Below are positions 8,662 through 16,272 of a stretch of 39,293 bases of DNA, in pieces. Positions within the stretch are counted from its first letter, which is position 1; each line of letters starts with the position of its first letter. Below the pieces are notes generated by a model, which saw only the letters and a program-made list of their open reading frames with translations, searched no databases and was not told the DNA's origin. The DNA comes from JBIOJM01 sp044450785 (lineage in GTDB: Bacteria; Planctomycetota; Planctomycetia; Isosphaerales; Isosphaeraceae): contig JBIOJM010000054.1 in assembly GCA_044450785.1 (NCBI GenBank), forward strand, positions 1 through 39,293. Direction: 5' to 3'. The position numbers were made by a program, and so were the translations under genes.

Positions 8662-10136
8662 AGCCTCAGTCCCCTGGGCACCAGGAACCGCTCGGCGAGG
8701 TCGAACGCCCCCTGGACGGCCAGCGCGAGCAGGGCGGAGGGGATCGCGCCTTCGAGGAGGATCATCGAGAGATCGTCGCGGCGGATCCCCGTGAGGATCG
8801 GCTGGCCGAAGCCGCCGGCGCCGATCAGGGCGCCGATGGTGGCCGTCCCGACGTTGATGACGGCGGCCGTCTTGATCCCCGCGAGGATCGCCCGTGAGGC
8901 CAGCGGCAGCTCGATGCGAAGCAGCCGCGCGCGGGGAGGCAAGCCCAGGGCCTCGGCCGATTCGCGGAGCGAGCCCGGAATGTCGCGCAGGCCCGTCGTC
9001 GTGTTCCGCACGATCGGCAGCAGACTGTACAGGAAAAGCGCGACCAGGGCAGGCTTGGCCCCGATCCCGAGCCAGGGGATCATGAACACCAAGAGCGCGA
9101 GCGAAGGAATGGTCTGGATCACTCCGGCCGCGCCCACGATCATCGCGCCCAGCCGGGGACGACGTACCGCCACGACGCCCAGGGGGATCGCCACGATGAT
9201 CCCCGCCGCCAGCGAGATCGAAACCAACGCGAGATGTTCGCCCAGCCGGCGGAGAAGCTTCCCAAGAAACGTCTCCGGGCGGACGTTGGCCTCGATCCCG
9301 AACTCTTTCGAGACGAAGGCGGCCGCCACCCGTTCTTCCGGAATGCGATCGATCTTGGCCCGCGCATTGAGCGCGGTCATCTCCGCCGCGGTGATCCGCC
9401 CTTCCAGGTGAGCCAGCGCGGCGAAGGCCGCCCTACTCCGCGCCGGCAGGTCAGACCGGTAGAGCCAGACGCACTCATAAGACGGGAAGAATTCAAGGTC
9501 GTCGCGGAGCAACCGCAAGCGGTATGCCTTGATCTCGGCGTCGGTGGTGTAGAGGTCGGTGGCCTGGATCTCCTCGCTGGCGATGGCCCGATAGGCGAGG
9601 TCATGGTCGAGCCCGCGCACGTCGCGCTGCGGCAGATTATAGCGGGCCCGCAGGCCGGGCCAGCCGTCGGCCCGCTCCATGAACTCGTTGCTGAACCCGA
9701 ATTTGAGGCCCGGATGACGCCTGAGGTCGGAAAGATTCACCAGACCGAGCCGCGACGCGACCGTCTCGCGCATCCCGATCGCATACGTGTCGTTGAACCC
9801 GAGTGGCCGGCTCATCCCCACGCCACGCCCGGCCAGGGCCGCGCGGAGGGCTTGATCGCCCTGGATGTTCTTCCCCGCCAGGATCTCGCCCGAGATCGTG
9901 CCGGTGTACTCGGGATAGACGTCGAGCTCGTTGGCCTCGAGAGCGTGGAAGAGGACCTGCGTTCCTCCCAGCTCGCGACGGTGCAAGACCGGAACGCCCG
10001 CCTCGCGAATCAAGAGCTGACCGATCTCGCCCAGGATCACCGACTCGGTAAACGTCTTCGATCCGACCCGTACGGCCGGCTCGGCGTCATTGGTCACGAT
10101 CGCCAGCGCGAGCAGGATGCCGGTGCCGGGCGTCAT
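8658..10136 (-). CDS. Osmoprotectant (quaternary amine) ABC transporter, fused substrate-binding protein and permease
   Basis: This 492-residue fusion has an N-terminal OpuAC-like substrate-binding domain and a C-terminal inner-membrane permease domain. The binding domain (about residues 20-275) shows VGSKTFTESVILGEI and YPEYTGTISGEIL. The permease domain (about 300-490) has five or so helices and the EAA loop ALGLPPRARLLRIELPLA that docks the ATPase. Such systems import glycine betaine, choline or related compatible solutes. In the better-known OpuA-type fusion the binding domain follows the permease; here it precedes it. A weak N-terminal hydrophobic stretch (ILLALAIV) could serve as signal or anchor. 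The ATG overlaps the stop of the ATPase gene (ATGA), so expression is coupled. The exact substrate cannot be told. Confidence 0.9.
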   Translation of the reverse strand: MTPGTGILLALAIVTNDAEPAVRVGSKTFTESVILGEIGQLLIREAGVPVLHRRELGGTQVLFHALEANELDVYPEYTGTISGEILAGKNIQGDQALRAALAGRGVGMSRPLGFNDTYAIGMRETVASRLGLVNLSDLRRHPGLKFGFSNEFMERADGWPGLRARYNLPQRDVRGLDHDLAYRAIASEEIQATDLYTTDAEIKAYRLRLLRDDLEFFPSYECVWLYRSDLPARSRAAFAALAHLEGRITAAEMTALNARAKIDRIPEERVAAAFVSKEFGIEANVRPETFLGKLLRRLGEHLALVSISLAAGIIVAIPLGVVAVRRPRLGAMIVGAAGVIQTIPSLALLVFMIPWLGIGAKPALVALFLYSLLPIVRNTTTGLRDIPGSLRESAEALGLPPRARLLRIELPLASRAILAGIKTAAVINVGTATIGALIGAGGFGQPILTGIRRDDLSMILLEGAIPSALLALAVQGAFDLAERFLVPRGLRL

Positions 10137-10885
10137 CGAGCACCCCCCGCCTCGATCCCGAGGACCTGACGCTGCGCGCTGACGAACTGGGTGACGAAGG
10201 GTTCAGCCGGCTCATCGATCAACGCCCCGAGCGGGCCGCGCTGGACGATCCGGCCGTCGCGGATCAGGAGGATCTCGTTGCCAAACCATCCAGCTTCGGC
10301 GAGGTCGTGCGTCACCATGACGACGGTCTTCTCCAGGGAACGGAAGATCGCGCGAAGGTCGGTCTGAAGCTCGGCGCGGACGATGGGATCGAGCGCGGCC
10401 AAGGGCTCGTCCAGTAAAACGACCTTGGGCTCGAGCATCAAGGCCCGCATCAGGCTGACGCGCTGCCGCTGGCCGCCCGAGAGCTGTGCCGGGAAGCGGT
10501 CGAGGCCGTCGATCGGAAACCGCGTCAATTCCGCGAGCTCGGCGAGCCGGGTCTCGAGCCTGCCCGAGTCCCAGCCAAGATAGCGCGCCATCAAGATCAC
10601 GTTATCCCGGGCGCTCAAGTGCGGGAAGAGACCGCCATCCTGGATGACGTAACCCAGCCTCCGCCGGACTTGGAGCACGGTCGCTTTAGTCAGCTCGGTG
10701 CCGTCGACCGTGACCGAGCCGGAGTCGGGCCGGATGAGGCCGATCATCAAGCGGAGGAGCGTGGACTTTCCGCAGCCGCTGGGCCCGATCAAGACCGTCG
10801 TCGACCCCGGCGCGATCGTGAGGTCGAGCTCGGCGAGGACGGCCGAGCCGGCATACGACTTCGAGACTCCCCGGAGCTCGATCAT
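10133..10885 (-). CDS. Osmoprotectant ABC transporter ATP-binding protein
   Basis: This is the cytoplasmic ATPase of the quaternary-amine importer, 250 residues. Motifs are Walker A GPSGCGKST (about 34-42), Q-loop region YVIQDGG, signature LSGGQRQR, Walker B VVLLDEP followed by the D-loop ALD, and the switch histidine in VTHD. The start at 10885 (MIELRGVSKSY) gives the canonical ABC N-terminus; the longer upstream frame is unsupported. It lacks the C-terminal CBS domains of longer OpuAA/OpuCA-type ATPases. It lies 50 bases after the small zinc-ribbon gene and overlaps the fused binding protein/permease gene by four bases. All four genes from 12463 to 8658 probably form one operon. Confidence 0.93.
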   Translation of the reverse strand: MIELRGVSKSYAGSAVLAELDLTIAPGSTTVLIGPSGCGKSTLLRLMIGLIRPDSGSVTVDGTELTKATVLQVRRRLGYVIQDGGLFPHLSARDNVILMARYLGWDSGRLETRLAELAELTRFPIDGLDRFPAQLSGGQRQRVSLMRALMLEPKVVLLDEPLAALDPIVRAELQTDLRAIFRSLEKTVVMVTHDLAEAGWFGNEILLIRDGRIVQRGPLGALIDEPAEPFVTQFVSAQRQVLGIEAGGAR

Positions 10886-10935
10886 CTGGGTGGGGCTTCT
10901 TCCCGGATCAATCAGGTCGTGTTTGAGAGCCGTGA

Positions 10936-11274
10936 CTAATACGCCGCGCCAACTCTGCTGAGGACCTTGTTGCTCCGCAGGTAAAGAGCAACCGCGAGCT
11001 CGACCGGCATCCACAGGGCCAGCAAGGTCACGCCGAAAGCTGCGAGTCGCAGCGGGAAGGAACGGTCGGGGGGAAATCCGATGGTCGCGTAGGCCGGGGC
11101 GGTCGCTAGCGCCACCGCTATGATAACCAGGGCCAAAGACAGCCTCACGACGCCCCGATAGCACAACCGGGCCTTGCGGTGCGGGCACCAGATCCGGTTC
11201 GGCAGCCCCGCCGAGAATATCGGCCAGATGCCGATGTCCTTGCCGCAGGCTGGGCAGTGCTTACCGTCGTTCAT
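10936..11274 (-). CDS. Small membrane protein with degenerate zinc ribbon
   Basis: This 112-residue protein has an N-terminal CPAC knuckle (Cys7, Cys10) and a second knuckle WCPH (Cys30) in which Arg33 stands where a fourth cysteine would be expected. Two hydrophobic segments (about 44-64 and 78-98) predict a two-pass membrane protein. Similar small zinc-ribbon membrane proteins are common in planctomycetes, and their function is unknown. The start overlaps the end of the oxidase gene by 14 bases and the ATPase gene follows after 50 bases, so it is part of the same operon. It could be a regulator or assembly factor of the transporter, but nothing in the sequence proves that. Confidence 0.75.
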   Translation of the reverse strand: MNDGKHCPACGKDIGIWPIFSAGLPNRIWCPHRKARLCYRGVVRLSLALVIIAVALATAPAYATIGFPPDRSFPLRLAAFGVTLLALWMPVELAVALYLRSNKVLSRVGAAY

Positions 11275-12463
11275 GCTTCTCTCCGCTCGACTGGGCGGGC
11301 AATGTGTTCAAGCTCGCGGGCGTCTGCAACACGAGCTCCCCGACCTGCTCGACGACTTCGAGGGCGCACCCCCAGGAGAAGGTGACACCCGACCCGCCGT
11401 GGCCGTAGTTGTGGACGATGCGCGTGCCCGCCTCCGGCTCGAGGCGGACGCTCGGGCTGCGGAACGGCCTCAGGCCGACGCGCACCGGCTCGGCCGCGTC
11501 GATCTCGGCGTTCTTCAGGGCCGGCATGAACTCGAGGCAGCGCCGGTGCATCGCGCGGATCGGCTCGTAATTGTGCAGGCCGATGTCCAGGCCCCACTCG
11601 TCGGGTTCGGCGAGGCCCCCCAGGATGAGCATGTCCTCACCGCGCGGCACGATGAAGATGAAGCCCGGCTCCTCGCTCGAGCCATCGTGGGAGACGCAGT
11701 GCGCCTGGGTGACCCGCGGCATGCTGCCGCCGTCGTTCCGGACACGGATCAAGGCGCCTCGGAGCGGATGCATGGGCTCACCGGTCAGTTCCACCGCACC
11801 CAGGCCGGTGCAATTGACGATGGCGTCGACGCCATACTCTCGCTCGAGCGCCTCCTCCTGCTCTCGCAGCGAACCGGCGAGCCTGCGCTGGATGATCCGG
11901 CAGCCGGCTCTCCGGACCTCGCCGAGCAGCCAGTGCATGTACACATCGGTGTCGACCATCGGTGCCAGGTGAGTGTAAGCGTCGCACAGGCCAAGCTCGG
12001 GGTTGATGCCGTTTGCCGGGATCAGGGAGGGATCATGCTTGAACTGCCGCACCTTGCCCGCAAGCTCGGCCATTTTCTCGCGTTGCCACCGGTCTTCCGC
12101 GATCGGCCGCTTGAAGTAAAAGGTCACGGGCCTGAAGAAGACTCCCGTGGCCGGGTCGCCTGCCAGGTCCGCGAAGATCTCGTAGGATGTCTCGCACCAG
12201 GGCTTGGAGCGAGCGAGAGAGACCAGGTCGTGATGGTGGCCACAGACAGCGGGGGGCCATTCCCAGAGGGCCCCGGCCACGACCGATGTGACCCGCGGGG
12301 CAAACAGCTCCGCGATCACGGTGACCTCAAATCCCTCTTGCCTCAGGCAGAGAGCGCTTGTGAGGCCGCTGATCCCCGCGCCGATGACGAGCACGCCCTT
12401 GCCGGCGCCTTTGTCAGGATTGTTACCACGCTGATTCGTGAAAATCGGTCGTTGCTTGTCCAT
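11261..12463 (-). CDS. FAD-dependent D-amino-acid oxidase-like protein
   Basis: This 400-residue flavoprotein has an N-terminal Rossmann FAD motif VLVIGAGISGL (Gly28, Gly30, Gly33) and a C-terminal HNYGHGGSGVTFSWG motif typical of the D-amino-acid oxidase/D-aspartate oxidase family. GLRPFRSPSVRLE probably supplies the substrate-carboxylate arginine. The expected reaction is oxidative deamination of a D-amino acid to the 2-oxo acid with H2O2 release. Planctomycete D-amino acids could come from the cell wall or the environment. No signal peptide is visible. It is the first gene of the minus-strand operon with the osmoprotectant transporter. A glycine or sarcosine oxidase specificity is possible and would link it to betaine catabolism. 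Confidence 0.88.
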   Translation of the reverse strand: MDKQRPIFTNQRGNNPDKGAGKGVLVIGAGISGLTSALCLRQEGFEVTVIAELFAPRVTSVVAGALWEWPPAVCGHHHDLVSLARSKPWCETSYEIFADLAGDPATGVFFRPVTFYFKRPIAEDRWQREKMAELAGKVRQFKHDPSLIPANGINPELGLCDAYTHLAPMVDTDVYMHWLLGEVRRAGCRIIQRRLAGSLREQEEALEREYGVDAIVNCTGLGAVELTGEPMHPLRGALIRVRNDGGSMPRVTQAHCVSHDGSSEEPGFIFIVPRGEDMLILGGLAEPDEWGLDIGLHNYEPIRAMHRRCLEFMPALKNAEIDAAEPVRVGLRPFRSPSVRLEPEAGTRIVHNYGHGGSGVTFSWGCALEVVEQVGELVLQTPASLNTLPAQSSGEKHERR

Positions 12464-12785
12464 TAGACCCTCGTCATTCTGGGCCCGGTTCCAGCGTGTT
12501 CTCGTCCGTACTTCAGCCGCCGGCGTCGGGCCTCACGGACCGCACCGCGAGCCACCGCGAAGTCTCAACTCTCATCATGACTCAACCCGCTTCCTGGTGC
12601 GTTCTCCTTGACTCCTAATGACATCGTAACACGATCCGGCGATCGACGCACGGCATCGACTCGACATGCCGTTGCGGGAGGCTCATATCGTCTCTTCACT
12701 CTACTCAAGAATCCCGGCACGAGCGCGGCCAGGTCGGCGGACCAGTCCTTCGTCATTCTTGCTCCGAAATCGTTAGGCGAAAAAG

Positions 12786-12809
12786 CGGGACAGGTCCGCT
12801 TATGCGAAG
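12786..12809 (+). repeat. Dispersed 24-base motif, copy 1
   Basis: The block starts CGGGACAGGTCCG and ends TGCGAAG. It recurs at 37894-37917 with two mismatches. Both copies are next to gene ends and outside coding sequence, so it may be a remnant of a mobile-element end or a REP-like repeat. Confidence 0.5.
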
Positions 12810-12811
12810 AT

Positions 12812-12856
12812 GGGCGGGTCGAAGCTCAATGGATTGAGCCAATATCGGGCCCGCCC
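12812..12856 (-). terminator. Two-part hairpin downstream of the methyltransferase gene
   Basis: An outer stem GGGCGGG/CCCGCCC (12812-12818 with 12850-12856) encloses an inner stem GCTCAAT/ATTGAGC (12824-12830 with 12833-12839). It lies 55 bases after the methyltransferase stop. The T-rich side (GTTTT) is on the plus strand, so it may act in either direction. Confidence 0.45.
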
Positions 12857-12910
12857 GTTTTCCGTTCGTTCGTCATCCCATGGGAACGATCTCCAGACAC
12901 CCAGTAGGTG

Positions 12911-15013
12911 TCAATCGAACAAATGTAATTGTGCCGGTGGCCTGAGGGCTGGTATGGCGGGCTCGCCAACCGCAAACTCGGTATCCACGTGAATGGCGAA
13001 ATGGGCCGCTTCAGCAGGAGACCTGAGCGTCGTTAGTAGCTGGCCGAAGATCACAATCTTGCGGTCGTTGCGGGAGAGCGAGAACCCGGCTGCTCGCAGC
13101 CGTCCAAGCTTGGCCCTTGCAGACGCGATCGCCTGGATCACGGTGGGCCGGTGTGTGGGAGCCATGCTTTCCTTCCGGCACACGATGATGATGTCTAGCT
13201 GGATTGGCTCCTTGGCCTGAGATTTGGGGGCGGCAACCGACATCTCAGCCTTGACAGGCTGTGAGTTGACCACGGCGAAACCCGCTCCCAGGATGGCTTC
13301 GGCCAAGGCCGTCCACCCCTCATCGCGGGAATGATGATACGTGAAGACGAGCAGGCCGTCGTCTTTCAGAGCGCGTCGGCATTCGCGGAAGACAGCTCGC
13401 AGCTTGGCTGCGAAGCTGTCTGCGTCCGCGTCTTGAACCTCCGCAAGACTGCGTGTGGTCGTTGTTCCGTCTGTGCCAGAACACGTCAACTGCCGCCAGG
13501 CGTGGAAGAAATCTGCGAGTTCTGAGTAGTGGACGTTATCGAAGAAGGGCGGATCGGTGACGATGAGGTCAAGGCACTGGTCAGGCAATCCAGTATGTGC
13601 GGAGTCGCCGCATGATAGGTAAGTGGCTCGTTCTGCAAACCCGCCGTTAGTCGGCCATTGCATTTCGATCTCGCCAGAGAAAGGTCCGGCACACACACGG
13701 CCTTTTGCAGTGGCGGTGCCGTTGACCTCCGTCGGAGCGAGGCGGTACTCGATCGCCCGCAGGAGGCGGCTGCGGAATAGATTGGAAAACGCCCCCGAGC
13801 TTTTCGGGGTGCCCCACACGTTCGCCTCGATGGGAGTCCGTTCGGGCTTAAGAATGTGGTGCGAGAACATGTGGCGGACCGCACCGGTTCCCTCGCCTTT
13901 ATAAGATGCAAACATGTTATTGAACTCAAGGACACCGGAAAACAGCGTGAGCAGGGCTTTCCGGGTCGATGCGTCGACAATCTCGGTAATTGCCCTGTGG
14001 AGACAGCCTAGGGCGAGAAGCTGCCTGTCATTGAAAAAGTCCCGCCAAGCCGTGAAGGCGTAACTCATGGCCTGGCGTGTGTTGTGGCCGTTTTCTAACG
14101 CGAGGGTGGGCAATAGAATTTGACCCCGTTGGAGTTTCTCGCGGAGTGTGGCTGAGCAGGCGTGGTATCCAGCCTGATCCTCGGGCGTGGTGGGCAGATA
14201 CTCCTTGGCTCCGTCCCGGGTGAGGACCAGCTTGCCGTAAAGGCGGAATATGGGCCGAACACCGTCGGCCGCTACGGCATCCAAGATTGTGAATTTGTGA
14301 TGACAGTGGTGGCAGGTTGCATTAGCTCCTTTTGCTGGGCCATGCTCGGGCTTGATTTGCATGCCGCAAGTGCGGCAGTTGGCCATCTCGTGACCGTGAA
14401 GGCCCGGAAAAATGTCCCCGCACGAAGGGCAGAGAATTTGCACCTCCGGTTTCCGCTGGGGGTAAGCGTTTCTGGCGATGATCCAGGAGGGGAAAAGATC
14501 AACGGAATTCTGGCATTTGAGGCAGTGCACCTGCATCACCCAAAAGAAGTAGAGCACGTCGCAAGTGCTGCCCTTCGCGTCTTTCGAGCGGTATAAGGCA
14601 CGGATTCGTTGCCCTACTCCATCCGACAACCGATGGAATGCCTGCTTGAGGTCGTGCTGGTCCAGCGGGCCGAGGGCCGTGCACACGGATTCAACGGCAA
14701 CGGGATTGATGTCGCGGCCCAGTGCGGTCATACCGAGCTTGTGGGCTTCGCCGATCGTGGTGCCGGAACCCATAAACGGGTCAAATACGGTGACGCTCTT
14801 GAAGTGATGATTTTGATAAAACGCCTTTGGGAGATCGTGTTCCTCGGGCAGCATAGTGCCCAGCAGGATGCCGCGAAACACCGATCCGAGGCGCTTTGCC
14901 CACCATTTGTGGACGTGGTAAATTGGGCGGTGGATTTCCTTCCGCCAACTTTCGCGCTCCGCGAGCCGGGAGAGGAACTCGAACGGGAATGCATCTGTTT
15001 CGATCAGGCGCAT
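12911..15013 (-). CDS. Large DNA methyltransferase with zinc-ribbon insertion (DUF1156-like)
   Basis: This 700-residue amino-methyltransferase should modify adenine N6 or cytosine N4 in DNA. The N-terminus has HRPIYHVHKWWAKR, resembling the H...WWARR motif of DUF1156 methylases. The SAM motif DPFMGSGTT is at about residue 77 and the catalytic DPPF at Asp487, so the order is FxGxG, long insert, DPPF. The insert carries several CxxC knuckles between about 165 and 240 (CLKC, CPSC, CRTC, CHHC), suggesting zinc ribbons for DNA binding. A restriction-type or antiphage role is usual for such enzymes, but no intact nuclease or helicase partner is adjacent. The start at 15013 overlaps a short truncated ORF. 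The enzyme is full-length by motif content, although shorter than many DUF1156 proteins. Confidence 0.82.
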   Translation of the reverse strand: MRLIETDAFPFEFLSRLAERESWRKEIHRPIYHVHKWWAKRLGSVFRGILLGTMLPEEHDLPKAFYQNHHFKSVTVFDPFMGSGTTIGEAHKLGMTALGRDINPVAVESVCTALGPLDQHDLKQAFHRLSDGVGQRIRALYRSKDAKGSTCDVLYFFWVMQVHCLKCQNSVDLFPSWIIARNAYPQRKPEVQILCPSCGDIFPGLHGHEMANCRTCGMQIKPEHGPAKGANATCHHCHHKFTILDAVAADGVRPIFRLYGKLVLTRDGAKEYLPTTPEDQAGYHACSATLREKLQRGQILLPTLALENGHNTRQAMSYAFTAWRDFFNDRQLLALGCLHRAITEIVDASTRKALLTLFSGVLEFNNMFASYKGEGTGAVRHMFSHHILKPERTPIEANVWGTPKSSGAFSNLFRSRLLRAIEYRLAPTEVNGTATAKGRVCAGPFSGEIEMQWPTNGGFAERATYLSCGDSAHTGLPDQCLDLIVTDPPFFDNVHYSELADFFHAWRQLTCSGTDGTTTTRSLAEVQDADADSFAAKLRAVFRECRRALKDDGLLVFTYHHSRDEGWTALAEAILGAGFAVVNSQPVKAEMSVAAPKSQAKEPIQLDIIIVCRKESMAPTHRPTVIQAIASARAKLGRLRAAGFSLSRNDRKIVIFGQLLTTLRSPAEAAHFAIHVDTEFAVGEPAIPALRPPAQLHLFD

Positions 15014-15174
15014 GTTATTCTTCCGCCGACCTCGAAGTTGAGGGCCATCTCTTGCAGCCTGGCCTTGAACCAGTTTTGGAAGTGGAACTCTTTGTCTGTA
15101 GTGCTCACGCGCTCGATCAGCGATCCATTTCTGATCGCCTCAACACAACGGTTGAAGATGATGAGAGCAGTCAC
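15004..15174 (-). pseudogene. N-terminal stub of a restriction-endonuclease-like gene
   Basis: This 56-codon frame starts at a GTG at 15174 and ends inside the methyltransferase start region, overlapping it by 10 bases. Its sequence (SLIERVSTTDKEFHFQNWF, then NFEVGGR) looks like the N-terminus of nuclease-like proteins that continue GRNTYPDF... in my memory of that family. Here it ends abruptly (ITCA stop). I read it as the stub left after a deletion removed most of a nuclease partner of the methyltransferase. It could instead be a genuine small protein that couples translation of the methyltransferase. Confidence 0.45.
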
Positions 15175-15205
15175 CCGGTTGCCTCAGACTCTTCCCGCAA
15201 AGTGT

Positions 15206-15334
15206 CTATACGAATGTACAGGTTGCGTGGCAAACCGTCAATATGCATGTATCTAGGCGGCGAAGCAAGAGGGGAACGCCAGCCACCGCCACGGCCGAGT
15301 TGCTTCCCAGCACCGCTATCCGTGCCTTACTCAT
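15206..15334 (-). CDS. Short ORF coupled to the anchored orphan gene
   Basis: This 42-residue frame (MSKARIAVLGSNSAVAVAG...) starts at 15334 and overlaps the stop of the gene at 15327 (ATGAGTAA). The overlap hints at translational coupling. The content is not recognised, and it may be the start of a truncated gene. Confidence 0.25.
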   Translation of the reverse strand: MSKARIAVLGSNSAVAVAGVPLLLRRLDTCILTVCHATCTFV

Positions 15335-16142
15335 GCCCGTGGCAGTAGGACCAGAGCACCCGCCATCGCACTCCTGAGTTGACGAGTACGCAGACGGCTC
15401 CCGACGATCCGTGCGGGTTAAGAAAATCTTCAAGCAGAACCAGGGCGAGCTTCCGGTCCCGAGAGTATCCCGGGAGAGTTACTTTGCCGATTGCCTCAGC
15501 GTCCGGGTATTTCGCAATGGCATCCCTATGGAGTTCTCGCAGGTCATCAACGACGATCCGTCGGCGGTCGAGTTTTAATTCCGCAAGCGATTCACATGCT
15601 TTCCGGTTATGACGCTTCAGGTCGGCCACCATTTCCGTTGGAAAGCCCTGCTCTGAGAGAAGCTCCTGTACACCCCATACGTCTTCGGGCTCAAGCGACG
15701 CGCATTGATCAACGACGACAAGCTTGAGGGGCGGTTCATGATCGCGCTGACGATTGCCCGTATACGATTCGTCCATTTCCTGCAGCAGCGCTGCTTCCAA
15801 AACCTTGCGATCTCTCTCTTGATTCCATGGGTAGGGCAAGGGCAGGTTACGCGGCACTCTGTGCCAAAAAAAGAACGCAGCTCGGCGGTATTGTCGCTTC
15901 AACCGAGCGTGATCCGAGGCGATTTCCGCTTCGTCCGCTTCTCGGTACTCTAACCATTCGTCCCTGGGATCCTGGAGCAGTCGCAACCGTATTTCCTCCC
16001 GCTTGGCGCGATGAGAAGCCTCCATGCGCGCGTGATAGTCGGCGCGCTTGAGATAGTAGATTGTGCGGGGAGCGAGCCACACGACGCCGGTCATAAGCAG
16101 CGATAGAATGCCTAGGGCGATGAGCAGATTGCGCCTTCTCAT
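15327..16142 (-). CDS. Membrane-anchored orphan protein
   Basis: This 271-residue protein has one N-terminal transmembrane helix (about residues 5-26, MRRRNLLIALGILSLLMTG) followed by a charged, probably coiled region (about 30-85). A globular part contains FFWHRVPRNLPLPYPWNQE and a C-terminal segment VLLEDFLNPHGSSGAVCVLVNSG. The start at 16142 puts the MRRR positive residues directly before the helix; an upstream in-frame start at 16163 would add seven residues. Similar anchored proteins of unknown function are common in planctomycetes. There is no catalytic motif I recognise. It stands apart from the GH-like gene (130 bases away, same strand). Confidence 0.7.
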   Translation of the reverse strand: MRRRNLLIALGILSLLMTGVVWLAPRTIYYLKRADYHARMEASHRAKREEIRLRLLQDPRDEWLEYREADEAEIASDHARLKRQYRRAAFFFWHRVPRNLPLPYPWNQERDRKVLEAALLQEMDESYTGNRQRDHEPPLKLVVVDQCASLEPEDVWGVQELLSEQGFPTEMVADLKRHNRKACESLAELKLDRRRIVVDDLRELHRDAIAKYPDAEAIGKVTLPGYSRDRKLALVLLEDFLNPHGSSGAVCVLVNSGVRWRVLWSYCHGHE

Positions 16143-16272
16143 GTCTATGAAGATCCTGACCACCGTCTTCGACTCACAGATGCTGAGCGTTGCATGACGA
16201 CGGGGGAATAAGGAGCGTCAGTTCGCAACGGAAGTGGCAAACTTCCATGCGTCTGGGGGCATTCGCAGTCGT

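Larger units (their letters stand above)
12464..12910. other. Intergenic region between methyltransferase and oxidase genes
   Basis: These 447 bases hold no gene I can support. A 63-codon minus-strand frame (12565-12756) lacks recognisable features. The region contains one copy of a dispersed 24-base motif (12786-12809) and a strong hairpin (12812-12856). The promoter of the oxidase-transporter operon should lie near 12480-12600, but no clear match was found. Confidence 0.5.

Noticed and set aside
11174..12466. Long plus-strand frame antisense to the oxidase
   Set aside because: It lies opposite a recognisable flavoprotein and has no motif of its own.
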